64,000 bases of DNA from Nitrospirota bacterium (GTDB lineage: Bacteria; Nitrospirota; Nitrospiria; 2-01-FULL-66-17): NCBI GenBank assembly GCA_040757335.1, contig JBFLXB010000001.1, forward strand, positions 369,459 to 433,458, in the 5' to 3' direction. The translations under genes and the position numbers were made by a program. This document shows, one piece after another, positions 33,058 to 44,306 of this stretch. Numbering within the stretch: the first letter of the stretch is position 1; every line of letters starts with the position of its first letter. The notes below the pieces were generated by a model. That model did not search any database, was not told the origin of the DNA, and saw only the letters and a list, made by a program, of their open reading frames with translations.

Positions 33058-34446
33058 ATGAGTCACCCCCAACACGGGTATTGTATTGTCGTCGTCGGGG
33101 CCGGACCGGCCGGGATGTCGGCGGCGGCCCAATTTTCCAAAAACGGCTCCCAAGTCGTGATCCTGAACCGAGACTGCAAGGTTGGCGGCCTCGCGGAATA
33201 CGGCATTTTCCCCAGCAAACACCGTCTCCGTACCGGTCTTCAGAAAACCTACCGAGAGATCCTCTCTCGGCCCAACGTGGTCTATTTCGGCAACGCCAGC
33301 GTGGGCCGAGACAAAGACCTGACAGTGGACGAACTGCTCGCGCTCGGTCCCGACGCCATCGTGTTCGCCACCGGCGCCCAGGGGACCAAGACCATCGGCG
33401 TCGACGGTGACGGCGCCGCAGGCGTCTTCCACGCAAAAGACCTCGTCTACCATTACAATCAGCTTCCGGGTTTCTCCCAACGTCCCTTCGACGTGGGCGA
33501 GCGGGTCTGCGTGATCGGAATCGGGGACGTGATGGTCGACATTGCGCACTGGTTGATCCGTTACAAGAAGGTGCGGGAAGTCACCGCCGTCGTCCGCCGA
33601 GGCCCGGCCGAGCGAAAGTACAACCCCAAAGAAATGCACTCCGTCTGCGCCAACATCGACAAAGACGCCCTGGCCCGCGAGTTCTCGCGGATCCGCGCGC
33701 GCTTGGAAGCGGTGGGCCAGCATCCCGATCAGATCCTGACCGACATGGTCGGAGAATTCAAAAAATGCGATCCCGCCGTCAGCGGAACTATGATGCGGTT
33801 CAGGTTCTTGTCCTCGCCCCGCCGCGTGCGGGTCACGAACGCGAACCGCGTTCGGGCGTTGGAGGTCGAGAACACCTTCCTGGAGAAAAAGGGTGACGAC
33901 ACCGCGGCCCGTGGGACGGGCACCTTCGACGAGATCCCCTGCGACAGCGTGGTGTTCGCGGTGGGCGACTGCGTGGACGAAACCGTGGGCCTGCCCTACA
34001 AGAACGGCATGTTCATGACCAACCCAACGCCATCCGGCAACGAGCCGGATGACTCCTGGTTTCAGGTCTTCGACCCGTCAACCGGCAAGGTCATGGACGG
34101 AATCTTCGTTACCGGCTGGGCTCGAAAGGCCAGCGAAGGACTCGTGGGCATCGCGAAACGCGACGGAGAGTGGTGCGCGGAGGTGGTTCAGCGCTACCTC
34201 GCGTCCCGGCCGAGCCGCCCCGAAGCCTCGCTGAACGCGTTCAACCGGAAGCTCAGAACCTTACTGGAGTCCCGCCAGCCCGACCTCGTGACCAAGGAGG
34301 ACTTGCAGGTCCTGAGCGAGGTGGAACGGGAAGAAGCCGCCAAAGCCGGACTCGAAGAGTTCAAGTTTCCGACCAATCCCGAGATGATCGCCGCGATCCG
34401 CCGCCGTCGCAGTCACGTGAGCGGAGCGGAATGCGCCCCAGCCTGA
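33058..34446 (+). CDS. FAD-dependent ferredoxin/adrenodoxin-NADP reductase-like protein
   Basis: The 462-aa protein has an N-terminal FAD dinucleotide fold VVVGAGPAGMSAAAQFSKNG, then ATGAQGTKTIGVDGDG, and a second fold with VIGIGDVMVDIAHWLIR in the place where adrenodoxin-reductase (FprA) homologues bind NADP. GIFVTGWARKASEGLVGIAK closes the FAD domain. It likely transfers electrons between NADPH and a ferredoxin-type partner. ATG 33058 is preferred over an upstream in-frame ATG 21 bp away. It is followed by the MoeA-like gene, 9 bp apart. Confidence 0.85.
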   Translation: MSHPQHGYCIVVVGAGPAGMSAAAQFSKNGSQVVILNRDCKVGGLAEYGIFPSKHRLRTGLQKTYREILSRPNVVYFGNASVGRDKDLTVDELLALGPDAIVFATGAQGTKTIGVDGDGAAGVFHAKDLVYHYNQLPGFSQRPFDVGERVCVIGIGDVMVDIAHWLIRYKKVREVTAVVRRGPAERKYNPKEMHSVCANIDKDALAREFSRIRARLEAVGQHPDQILTDMVGEFKKCDPAVSGTMMRFRFLSSPRRVRVTNANRVRALEVENTFLEKKGDDTAARGTGTFDEIPCDSVVFAVGDCVDETVGLPYKNGMFMTNPTPSGNEPDDSWFQVFDPSTGKVMDGIFVTGWARKASEGLVGIAKRDGEWCAEVVQRYLASRPSRPEASLNAFNRKLRTLLESRQPDLVTKEDLQVLSEVEREEAAKAGLEEFKFPTNPEMIAAIRRRRSHVSGAECAPA

Positions 34447-34455
34447 GGCGGATGC

Positions 34456-35478
34456 GTGTCCTCCGCTCCTGAGTCGGGCGGCCGCACCGCCCCCGACGAC
34501 GATCCGATCGCAGCCGCGCTGAGTAAGTTTCTTCCCGCCTTCCCTGAAGGTCCGCGCGCGATCGAGCGCGTGGACCTCGACCACGCCTTGGATCGCATCA
34601 CGGCGGCCGAGGTCACCGCAGGGACCGACTCGCCGCCCTACTCCCGGTCGATCGTGGAAGGTTACCTGGTGAACCCGGAAGAGACCCGCGCAGCGTCGTC
34701 GACCGCGCCGGTTACCTTTACGATCGCGGGCGTGATCCACCCCGGAGACCCCGCGCCCACCGCCCTGCCGCCCAATGCGGTTTGGGAGGTCTTCACCGGG
34801 AGCGCGATCCCTCCCGGCCGGTGGGGCGTGATCCGCCAGTGGGATGCGACGCGAACCGGAGCGCGCGTGGCCTGCACCGCCCCCATTCAGGAGGGGGCCA
34901 ACATCGAGGCGCAGGGTTGCGACCTGTCGCGAGGGACCGCGGTGGTGCCGAAGGGCGCGCTGCTTGGTCCCGACCAGATCTCATTGGTGGCAGGCCAAGG
35001 ACTGGACACCATCCCGGTAGCGGCGAAGCCCATCGTGGGCATCTTCGGGTCCGGGAACGAGGTGATCCCTCATACCGCCAGGCTTACACCGGGCGCGATA
35101 TGGGACTGCAACACCCCCGCCCTCGCGGCCTTCGTCCAGCGGGAAGGCGGAATCCCCAAGCCCTACGGGATCGTGCGGGACGACTTCGAGGCGTTCGTGC
35201 GTGCGGTGACAGCCGCCCTCCCCCATTGCGCAATGATCGTCATTGCGGGGGGAACCGCGGTGGGCGGGCGAGAATTCGTGAAAGATCTGGTTGCGGCGTT
35301 GGGATCGCCGGGGGTGTTGGTCAACGGCGTGCCGATGCGATCCGGGAAACCCCTCATCATGGGCGTGGTCGGCGAGATCCCCATCGTCTGTGTGGCCGGC
35401 CACCCGCCCGAAGCGCTTCGCGGCTTCCGCCTCTTCGGCGTCCCTGCGTTGGCTCGTTTGCTCGGCAGAATCGCCTAA
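34456..35478 (+). CDS. Divergent MoeA-like protein
   Basis: The protein is 340 aa from GTG 34456. It aligns in layout with MoeA molybdopterin molybdotransferase: an N-terminal SPPYSRSIVEGYLV region, IFTGSAIPPG-like VFTGSAIPPGRWGVI, then GIFGSGNEVI, IAGGTAVGGREFVKD and SGKPLIMGVVG. The canonical S-x-x-DG is EG (Glu68), the GNPVS loop is replaced by AGHPPEAL, and the C-terminal domain IV is absent. It may have lost or changed activity. It is next to the FAD reductase gene. Gene symbol withheld. Confidence 0.75.
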   Translation: MSSAPESGGRTAPDDDPIAAALSKFLPAFPEGPRAIERVDLDHALDRITAAEVTAGTDSPPYSRSIVEGYLVNPEETRAASSTAPVTFTIAGVIHPGDPAPTALPPNAVWEVFTGSAIPPGRWGVIRQWDATRTGARVACTAPIQEGANIEAQGCDLSRGTAVVPKGALLGPDQISLVAGQGLDTIPVAAKPIVGIFGSGNEVIPHTARLTPGAIWDCNTPALAAFVQREGGIPKPYGIVRDDFEAFVRAVTAALPHCAMIVIAGGTAVGGREFVKDLVAALGSPGVLVNGVPMRSGKPLIMGVVGEIPIVCVAGHPPEALRGFRLFGVPALARLLGRIA

Positions 35479-35657
35479 CAGGCTGCTGAAAAAGTCCGTC
35501 TGCGGCGTTGCTTCGCGATCCGCAAGGAAGGAGATTTTCAGCCGCTCCTTCGGAGCGGTCCGGATTCTCGGTCGTCGGAAATCCTCACGTACGACCCAGT
35601 ACGCTGCGGTTTCCTCCGCCCTGCGGCCTTGCAGCCGGATCTTTTTGAGCAGCCTGT
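35478..35657. repeat. Inverted-repeat element R4 (180 bp)
   Basis: The ends ACAGGCTGCTGAAAAAG and CTTTTTGAGCAGCCTGT pair with one mismatch. The core resembles R3 (CTTCGCGATCCGCAAGGAAGG block). It starts inside the stop codon of the MoeA-like gene and lies between convergent genes. Confidence 0.9.
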
Positions 35658-35707
35658 CAAGCCGGTCAGCGACCTGCTAAGGAGCGACGACCGCCGCGGC
35701 GGTCGGG

Positions 35708-36028
35708 TTAACCCGAGCTCGTCACGAACAGCTTGATTTTGGTTCGATCCTCGTCCGTCATCCCCACGAACTGGATCCCCATGCCCACCGCCTCTTGGTG
35801 CCAAACCACGGTGCCTTCACCGGTGATCGGCTTATCCCAAGGGTTGTTGGTAAGCAGAAAGCTGAACGTGACCCGAGCGCCAGGCGGAAGGGGGTTCCGG
35901 GCGTCGACGAACAAGCCTTGCTCGCTCAAATCCGTCATCCGCGCGGTCATCGGAGGGCTATCGCTGGCATAACAAATTTCGACGAGGTGCGGGATGCGGG
36001 GAACGCGGCGCCGGTCTGACGAGTCCAT
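35708..36028 (-). CDS. PilZ-domain protein
   Basis: The 106-aa single-domain protein has the two c-di-GMP contact motifs of PilZ: the RRRVPR arm near the N-terminus (R-x3-R) and DLSEQGLFV (D/N-x-S-x-x-G). ATG 36028 is preceded by GGAGGAAG. It ends the ECF-sigma gene run. It is a likely c-di-GMP receptor; the output is unknown. Confidence 0.9.
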   Translation of the reverse strand: MDSSDRRRVPRIPHLVEICYASDSPPMTARMTDLSEQGLFVDARNPLPPGARVTFSFLLTNNPWDKPITGEGTVVWHQEAVGMGIQFVGMTDEDRTKIKLFVTSSG

Positions 36029-36129
36029 ATCGTCTTCCTCCAACAAGTGGCCGACGAGCCCAATCGTCGCTAAGTGTAGCACACAAAAACAGGATATCGC
36101 TCCGGCGCCGCGGGTCCCGTCCGTACCGT

Positions 36130-36870
36130 CTATCGGCGCTCCCGAAGGTCAAACCCGCGAGCGTGCCCGGATTCCGCCGTCCGCCCGCGGGAATCGCGGT
36201 GCGGAGCTCGGACACGAGCGTCCGTCCGAGGGGCCGCCACGCGGCGATCAGGCCTGACCACGTTGCGACGTTCAGCCTCGTCTCCGGTTCGGAACTGACG
36301 GCCACGGTGCTCCGTATCCGGCGCGAATACGCGACCCGGGGCCAGCGAACGAATGCCGTGTCGAACCCTGGCGTGCGGCGGAGGAACGCGGTGCGGGCGG
36401 ACAATCGGGCCCTGGAAGGTCCACGCATCCGCGTACACCCAAAACCGCGGGTCAGAACCGATACTCACGTGTAGGCTTGCCGGCGTCCACGCCACGATCG
36501 GACCGGAGACGATCCAGGTGACCCGAGCCGGCGCCCAGACTGTTCCGGGGATCCACACCCAGCCCAAGCGACGCGACCACGTCCATTCGCCGTAGTGAAA
36601 CGGCCCGTCTCCCCACGGATCAGCCGACACCCAGACCCAGCCGCCTTGCCACGCCCAGTGCCCCCGCCAGTACGGCCGCCAGTCCGCCTCGACGTACGGC
36701 ACCCATACGCGGCCGTACGGCGGTTCCCAGCCCCACTCACCGTACCGATCGAGCTGGCCGAGGTCAGGAGGCCCGGGCCGGACGCCGTCGTCGTGGGCTG
36801 ACGCAAAACCAGTGGCGCCTGCCAACACGAACCCGATCACCACCAAACCGGCTAGAAGTTTCTTTGTCAT
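36130..36870 (-). CDS. Tryptophan-rich secreted protein (DUF6600-type)
   Basis: The 246-aa protein has a signal peptide (LLAGLVVIGFVLAGATGFASA) followed by a W/Y-rich domain: YGEWGWEPPYGRVWVPYVE, WRPYWRGHWAWQGGWVWVSA, PFHYGEWTWSRRLGWVWIPG, and a very Arg-rich C-terminal ~80 residues. W-rich repeats of this kind are often encoded near ECF sigma/anti-sigma genes and may bind the envelope. The function is unknown. Confidence 0.75.
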   Translation of the reverse strand: MTKKLLAGLVVIGFVLAGATGFASAHDDGVRPGPPDLGQLDRYGEWGWEPPYGRVWVPYVEADWRPYWRGHWAWQGGWVWVSADPWGDGPFHYGEWTWSRRLGWVWIPGTVWAPARVTWIVSGPIVAWTPASLHVSIGSDPRFWVYADAWTFQGPIVRPHRVPPPHARVRHGIRSLAPGRVFAPDTEHRGRQFRTGDEAERRNVVRPDRRVAAPRTDARVRAPHRDSRGRTAESGHARGFDLRERR

Positions 36871-36997
36871 GGCCGTCCCTCCATTGGCGATTCGTTTCTT
36901 CGCAGACTCGCCAAGTTAGACGGTGACGCCGGAACATTATTCAGGGCAAAGAGAGTTGAACGCCGGCCGCTTCAGGATCAGGCAGACCAGGGCAGGA

Positions 36998-37627
36998 TCA
37001 GGGATTGACCGGTTTCACTTCTCCCCGGCGGAACATGCTTTGCACGAGCGCGATGGTTTCATCCTGCGCCAGCGCATGGGTACGCTTCCACCCGCCCTTC
37101 ACCTTCTGATAGACCTCGACCACGCCACGTTCCACCACGCGATCGTATTGAGCGAACACCAACGCGTACTCCTTGTACAGGCCACGGGCAACGATCGCTT
37201 TCTCGCCGTACCCGGCGTAGGTCCTCTGGTTCAATCTGCGCATGTTCGGATCTTCCACCATCCGTTTGATCTGAGGATAATCCTCCTCCACGAAGTTTTC
37301 GCGGAGCCACTCGGGATCAGCCGCCCGAAAGGCCGCAAAATCAGACGCCGAGGCCTGCTCCGGCGTTTTCCAATTGGCTTCGCGTCTTGTCTTCACCGGT
37401 GCCACTTTGATCGGCGGTTCGTACACTCGCCCGGGCAGGATGATCTCGACGATTTCTTCGGGTGATTTGCCCTTGACCATCGACGCCTCGCTGGGCAGCA
37501 GCGAGGCCTTGGCTCGGAATGCGATTGCGGGGTCCTCCTCCGCGCTGCGACCAACCGATGGGGTCACGATCACCGGCAACAGACCGACCAGGGCCGCAAG
37601 CGCGGCCGACGTGAGACGACGGTTCAT
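36998..37627 (-). CDS. Secreted hypothetical protein in the ECF cluster
   Basis: The 209-aa protein has a signal peptide ending GLLPVIVTPSVGRSA. The rest is mixed-charge and soluble, including RRLNQRTYAGYGEKAIVARG and VFAQYDRVVERGVVEVYQKVKG, resembling a DUF of the NTF2-like/lumazine-binding type (weak). The function is unknown. It lies 22 bp downstream of the 149-aa gene. Confidence 0.65.
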   Translation of the reverse strand: MNRRLTSAALAALVGLLPVIVTPSVGRSAEEDPAIAFRAKASLLPSEASMVKGKSPEEIVEIILPGRVYEPPIKVAPVKTRREANWKTPEQASASDFAAFRAADPEWLRENFVEEDYPQIKRMVEDPNMRRLNQRTYAGYGEKAIVARGLYKEYALVFAQYDRVVERGVVEVYQKVKGGWKRTHALAQDETIALVQSMFRRGEVKPVNP

Positions 37628-37648
37628 GGTGTTATCCTCGTTGGTGAG

Positions 37649-38098
37649 CTAGAACGTACCCGACAATGCAACGATCAACACGCCGCCGGCGTGGGACGGA
37701 CCGCCGACCACGATGGCGTTGTTGTTCGAGATTCGCACCGTGGTATCCAAAATGCGTTTCGAGCCTTCGGTAATCGTGACCAGGAGTTCCAGCCTTCCGT
37801 CGGACAGCCCGTAGGGATACAGGTCCAGAGTCCGCCCTCCGGGCAGCGGCAGGGCGTGCTTAGCGCCGAGCTTGGTCGACAGGGGATGCGTCTCGAGGAG
37901 TCGATAGTTGGTGAAGGTCAGCGACGAAAGTTGTGAGCGAAGTCTGGCCAGCGCGGGGTCGACCGCGGTTCCTTGGTTGGACGCGTGAATGACTTGGACG
38001 GTCAGACTGATCGGCGTCTGCGAGAATCCGTCGCTCGCGCCGGAACACGCCAGCATCAACGCGATGCCGATCAACCGCCGCGTCAACCGGCATCTCAT
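37649..38098 (-). CDS. Secreted small protein coupled to the anti-sigma gene
   Basis: The 149-aa protein starts at ATG 38098, which overlaps the anti-sigma stop as ATGA, and has a signal peptide with Cys (ALMLACSGASDGFSQ, lipoprotein-like). It continues SLTVQVIHASNQGTAVDPAL and YGLSDGRLELLVTITEGSKR, with a beta-rich appearance. The function is unknown; coupling suggests a role in sensing or output of the sigma system. Confidence 0.7.
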   Translation of the reverse strand: MRCRLTRRLIGIALMLACSGASDGFSQTPISLTVQVIHASNQGTAVDPALARLRSQLSSLTFTNYRLLETHPLSTKLGAKHALPLPGGRTLDLYPYGLSDGRLELLVTITEGSKRILDTTVRISNNNAIVVGGPSHAGGVLIVALSGTF

Positions 38099-38640
38099 AT
38101 GGGCGTCAATCCGGGGTCCGACGGTTCTTCGGTTTCCGACAACCAGATGATGGCGGTCCGACCGCCGTCGGTGGTGAACACCATCACGGACCCCGCCGCG
38201 TCCAACCGGTCGATCTCCACCAGGCGCTCGGGGACCGGGGCTTGCCACACACCGACCCCCAAACCAACCCCGATGATCAGCGCCACCAGCGCCGCGGCGC
38301 CCGCAAAGACCGGCCAGGGATGAACCCACCGTGCGACATCATAGAAGAGCCTGCCACGGGGTGTCAAGCGCCCGGCGTCTCGCCGTGCGGCCGGCGCGGC
38401 CGCCGGCGGCCACGCAATGGCTGAAAGGTCTCGCGTCGCCTCGCTCGCGACCGTCTCGCGGAGGGCCGTTCCCCACTCCCGATACGCGGCAACGGCGGCT
38501 CGACAGCGCCCGCAGCCGGCGAGATGCCGCTCGACCGTCGATCGGTCGGTTCCGAAGAGTTCGCCGTCGACGAACGCACCCAGAAACGGGTCGACCGCGT
38601 CGCAGTCATCCGACGCGATCATCACGGGCTCATCGGTCAT
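38095..38640 (-). CDS. Zinc-binding anti-sigma factor
   Basis: The 181-aa protein has a ZAS-type cytosolic domain H-x3-C-x2-C (HLAGCGRC, His39, Cys43, Cys46), one transmembrane helix (about 108-131, PVFAGAAALVALIIGVGLGV) and a periplasmic tail. It should hold the ECF sigma factor encoded directly upstream, with which its start overlaps by 11 bp. Confidence 0.88.
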   Translation of the reverse strand: MTDEPVMIASDDCDAVDPFLGAFVDGELFGTDRSTVERHLAGCGRCRAAVAAYREWGTALRETVASEATRDLSAIAWPPAAAPAARRDAGRLTPRGRLFYDVARWVHPWPVFAGAAALVALIIGVGLGVGVWQAPVPERLVEIDRLDAAGSVMVFTTDGGRTAIIWLSETEEPSDPGLTPI

Positions 38641-39298
38641 GGTGCTCCGTCAACAACGTGCGTAACCGCTTTCTGGCGTAGTGCAACCGCGACATCACCG
38701 TGCCCACGGCGCACTCCATGGTCTTGGCGATCTCCTCGTACGACATGCCTTCGACTTCCCGGAGCACGATCGCGGCGCGCTGCTCAGGCGTCAGAACCCG
38801 CAGGGCCTCCAGGATCGCCCGGCCCAGTTCCTTCCTCGCGACGCCCCGGTCAGGCGCCTCCAGCGCGGCGGTCAACCGCACTCCCTCGGGCGGATCGTCT
38901 TCCTCACCGCGCGAATCGTCGTAAGACGACGCCACGATCCGGTGCTCGGCCTTTCGAAGGTGGTCCAGGCACACGTTGGTCACGATTCGGCGCAACCAGG
39001 TCGAAAATTTGGCATCGCCGCGGAACGACCCGAGATTCTGATACGCGCGCAGGAACGCCTCCTGGGTCAGGTCCATCGCGGTCTCGTGGTGGTTTACGAT
39101 GCCGTATGCCACTTGGTACATCCGCCCCCGATACCGGGTGACCAGTTCCCCAAAGGCGTCCGCGTCGCCGCGCTGCGCCCGAACCACCGACGCGTGGTCA
39201 TCCGGCGGGTCTTGCGATGCGTTTTGGCCCGGCACCCCTCTGCTCGCGGGTACGCCCGACTCGGTCGGCAAACTAGACGTGACCGAGGCGCTCCGCAT
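38630..39298 (-). CDS. ECF sigma factor (RpoE-like)
   Basis: The 222-aa protein has region 2 (FGELVTRYRGRMYQVAYGIV, TQEAFLRAYQNLGSFRGDAK, FSTWLRRIVTN) and region 4 (LTPEQRAAIVLREVEGMSYE, TMECAVGTVMSRLHYARKRL) typical of ECF01/RpoE-like factors. It directs genes for envelope stress or similar. The start ATG 39298 overlaps recO by 26 bp; a later GTG (39235) is possible because the first ~40 residues are not conserved. Confidence 0.92.
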   Translation of the reverse strand: MRSASVTSSLPTESGVPASRGVPGQNASQDPPDDHASVVRAQRGDADAFGELVTRYRGRMYQVAYGIVNHHETAMDLTQEAFLRAYQNLGSFRGDAKFSTWLRRIVTNVCLDHLRKAEHRIVASSYDDSRGEEDDPPEGVRLTAALEAPDRGVARKELGRAILEALRVLTPEQRAAIVLREVEGMSYEEIAKTMECAVGTVMSRLHYARKRLRTLLTEHHDR

Positions 39299-40088
39299 TC
39301 ATGCGCGCCGCAACCCGTCGGTCCGGGACCAGTCGTTTGACGATGCGGCGACCGCGCTCCGCGACGCAGGCCTCCAGGAGGCCCCTGGCCTCACGGATGA
39401 GCTCCGGCCCGGCGGACAAGCGCGGCCGCAAGGCCTCCGGCATCCGCAGGGCCTGCCGGAGCAGCGCGTGAACTCCCGCAGTCATGGGAAAACCGGCCGG
39501 GGGCCCGGAGGCTCCGACCGATTGATTCGCGTAACACCCTTCGCACACGGTGCCACCCAGTTGAGGCACGAACACCCACCGCGGCGAGCCGGAAGCCTGC
39601 GGAGTGCCGCCGTGGCGCCCGACCAGGCACCGGTCCACGCGGGGCTGATAGCCCGCGGTCTGCAGAAGCGACAGGAGATACCAGAACACCCGGCGGTCGC
39701 CGTCCTCCCCGGCCTCCAGGGCTTGCAGTGCCTTGAGCAGGAGCGCGAAGGCGTCGCCGGCCGGCTGCTCTTCGGGTAAGAGCCTCCTCGCCGCATTGGC
39801 CATGGCCGCGGCGTTCATCAGCGCGTCGAGGTCGTCCCGTAGCCGCTGGAACGAATGGATCGAGTCGAAGTAATTCACGCTCCGAAGCACGGTGGCGCGG
39901 CGCTCGAACAGGATGGCGTGGCCATACGTGAACGGTTGGATCGCGCCGCCGAACCGGCTCTTCATGCGGCGGGCGCCCTTGGCCACACCCTTGAGGACGC
40001 CGCGTTCCAGGGTCAGGAAAGTGATGAGCGTGTCGGCTTCTCCCAGCTTCTGTCCCGCCAACACGATAGCCTGACAGTCAACGAGCAT
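39273..40088 (-). CDS. recO: DNA repair protein RecO
   Basis: The 271-aa protein has an N-terminal OB fold (VDCQAIVLAGQKLGEADTLI, TFLTLERGVLKGVAKGARR) and a C-terminal helical domain with a CEGC zinc motif (VCEGCY). It works in the RecFOR pathway, loading RecA onto SSB-coated ssDNA. It lies 6 bp downstream of mgtE and overlaps the sigma gene. Confidence 0.93.
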   Translation of the reverse strand: MLVDCQAIVLAGQKLGEADTLITFLTLERGVLKGVAKGARRMKSRFGGAIQPFTYGHAILFERRATVLRSVNYFDSIHSFQRLRDDLDALMNAAAMANAARRLLPEEQPAGDAFALLLKALQALEAGEDGDRRVFWYLLSLLQTAGYQPRVDRCLVGRHGGTPQASGSPRWVFVPQLGGTVCEGCYANQSVGASGPPAGFPMTAGVHALLRQALRMPEALRPRLSAGPELIREARGLLEACVAERGRRIVKRLVPDRRVAARMNAERLGHV

Positions 40089-40094
40089 GCAAGG

Positions 40095-41456
40095 TTACGA
40101 CATGAGTTGGTGCAACAATAGCGTGGCCAGACCCAGGTAGATCACGAGCCCCGTGATGTCGTTGGCCGCGGTCACGAAAGGGCCCGACGAAATCGCGGGA
40201 TCGACGCCGATCTTCTTGAGCACGATCGGCATCAGGGTTCCCATAATGGCGGCCACCGTGATGGCGGCGAACATCGCCAGGCCGACCACCATGCCGAGCG
40301 TCGCCGGACCGTGCCAGAAGTACGCGACAGCGCCCACGATGGCCCCGCAGATCGTCCCCATCATCAGACCGACCGTGAGCTCTTTGAGAAACACGGCACC
40401 GATCTCGGCGGCCTCGATGCGCCCCATCGCCAGCCCCCGCACCATCAGCGTGGAAGTTTGCAACCCGACGTTTCCGCCCATCGCGGTGATCACCGGGATG
40501 AAGCTGGCGAGCGCGATCACTTCCCGGATCGCCGGGCGGAAGAACCACAGGAACACCCCGGTGATCAGCCCGCCCACCAGACTGGTGAGCAGCCACGGCA
40601 TACGCATCCTGGCGGCACGGATACTGGACATTTGAAGCAGGTCCGCCTCGGTGGCGCCGGCCAGCTTCAGAATGTCCTCGGTCGCTTCCTCGCGGATCAC
40701 GTCCACCACGTCGTCCACCGTGATGATCCCGACCAGGATATTGTCCTTGTCCACCACCGGGACGGCCAGGATATTGTACTTGGCGACGATCTTCGCCACC
40801 TCTTCCTGATCCATGTCGGTGACCACGCTGATCACGTCGGCGGTCATGATTTTTTTGAGCGGCGTGCCCGGTGCCACGACCAGCAACTGGCGCAAAGACA
40901 CCACCCCGACCAGCCGCCCCGCGTCGTCCGTCACGTAGAGGTAAAAGACCATCTGCTTGGCCGAGGTCTCCTGGAGATGCGCAATGGCGTCTTTGACCGT
41001 CGTGTCCTCGTGCAGCGACACGAAGTCCGTGGTCATGATGCCGCCCGCCGTCTCTTCCGGATACTGCAAGAGGCCTTTGACGTCGCTGGACTCGTCGGCC
41101 TTCATGAGGTGCAGGATTTCCTGCGCCTTCTCTTCGGGCAGATTGCCGAGAATATCCGCCACGTCGTCGGAAGCCAGTTCGCGGAGCACCACCACCACGT
41201 CGTGCGGCGGCATGTCCGACAACAATGGGCTGATGGTCTCGGGTTCGCTTTCGCTGAGCACGGCGGCCCTGGCTTTGACGTCCCTGACCAATTCGAACAC
41301 CGTGCGTCGCTCCTGCGGCGTCGCCAGGCGATGGATGACCTGGGCGAGATCCGCGGGCCGCATCTTGTTGACCATGTTGGACAGGTGCGTGATGGCCCCC
41401 CGGCGCAGGAACTTCCGGAGCGTCTCGACGATCATGTCGAACGTCGCGTCGGTCAC
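40095..41456 (-). CDS. mgtE: MgtE-type magnesium transporter
   Basis: The 453-aa protein has an N-terminal MgtE domain of helical repeats (LREL...DVADILGNLPEEKAQEIL), two CBS domains (around TDDAGRLVGVVSLRQL and VVDKDNILVGIITVDDV) and five transmembrane helices with the family signature IGVDPAISSGPFVTAANDIT. It is a Mg2+-gated channel. GTG 41456 overlaps the era stop as GTGA. Confidence 0.95.
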   Translation of the reverse strand: MTDATFDMIVETLRKFLRRGAITHLSNMVNKMRPADLAQVIHRLATPQERRTVFELVRDVKARAAVLSESEPETISPLLSDMPPHDVVVVLRELASDDVADILGNLPEEKAQEILHLMKADESSDVKGLLQYPEETAGGIMTTDFVSLHEDTTVKDAIAHLQETSAKQMVFYLYVTDDAGRLVGVVSLRQLLVVAPGTPLKKIMTADVISVVTDMDQEEVAKIVAKYNILAVPVVDKDNILVGIITVDDVVDVIREEATEDILKLAGATEADLLQMSSIRAARMRMPWLLTSLVGGLITGVFLWFFRPAIREVIALASFIPVITAMGGNVGLQTSTLMVRGLAMGRIEAAEIGAVFLKELTVGLMMGTICGAIVGAVAYFWHGPATLGMVVGLAMFAAITVAAIMGTLMPIVLKKIGVDPAISSGPFVTAANDITGLVIYLGLATLLLHQLMS

Positions 41457-42384
41457 GTGTACCCCAACTCGCCGAGCTGCCGCGCGTCCTGTCGCCACTG
41501 CGGTTCGACCGTCACCCACAGCGCGAGGTACACGCGGCACCCGAGCAACCGTTCGAGCTCCAGGCGCGCTTGTTCGCCCACCTGCTTCATCATGGACCCG
41601 CCGGCGCCGATCACGATGGCCTTTTGCGATGCCTTTTCCACCAAGACCTGCGCGCGGATGCGAACCAACTTGGCGTCCGGGTCTTCCGCGAACTCCTCGA
41701 CCCGCACCGCCACGGCATGCGGAACCTCTTCGCGGGTTCGCTGGAGGATCGCTTCGCGAATCCATTCCGCCGCCAGGGTCCGGACCGCCTGATCGGTATA
41801 TTCGTCCTTCGGGTAGTGCGCCTCGGCGTGCGGCAGACGCTGGACGAACACGCGCACAAGCGGGTCGAGCGTGTCATCGGACAGCGCCGAGATCGGCACG
41901 ATCTCCGCAAAGTCCCGCACCCTGCGGCACTCGTCGATCAGCGGCAACAGCGCGGGCTTCTTGACGCGATCCACCTTGTTGATCACCAACACGATCGGAA
42001 CCTTGCGCGCTCCCACGAACTCGAGCACCGCGCGATCTCCGGGCCGCCAGCCTTCCGTCGCGTCGATCAGCACCGCGATCACGTCCGCGTCGTCCAGCGC
42101 TCCGCGCGCCGCGCGGATCATGGCCTCGTTGAGCAGGTGCCGCGGCCTGTGGATGCCCGGCGTGTCGATGAAGATCAATTCCGCGTCAGGCTGGTGGAGA
42201 ATTCCCACCACGCGCGTGCGGGTCGTCTGCGGGACCGGGGACACGATCGCGACTTTCTCCCCGACCAGGCGGTTGATCAACGTGGATTTGCCCACGTTGG
42301 GCCTGCCCACCAGGGCGATCACGCCGCTTCGAAACGCGCGCGATGCCGTGGGCGCGGAGTCGGACGCTCGTACCGACGAGGCGC

Positions 42385-42388
<4 letters not shown>
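41453..42388 (-). CDS. era: GTPase Era
   Basis: The 311-aa protein has G1 GRPNVGKST, G3 DTPGIHRP, G4 NKVD and a C-terminal KH domain (IVIGAGGSMMKQVGEQARLE). It binds the 3' end of 16S rRNA and helps 30S assembly. GTG 42388 overlaps the ftsB stop as GTGA; the N-terminal ~17 residues are unusual. Usual Era length is about 300 aa. Confidence 0.96.
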
Positions 42389-44264
<1,876 letters not shown>

Positions 44265-44306
44265 TCACCAACAACGTAAAAGCACCTCGGGCGTAATCCA
44301 TCGCTG

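Noticed and set aside
40311..41964. Long plus-strand frames antisense to mgtE and era
   Set aside because: His/Arg-rich shadow of the MgtE and Era coding sequences; no start signals or family features.
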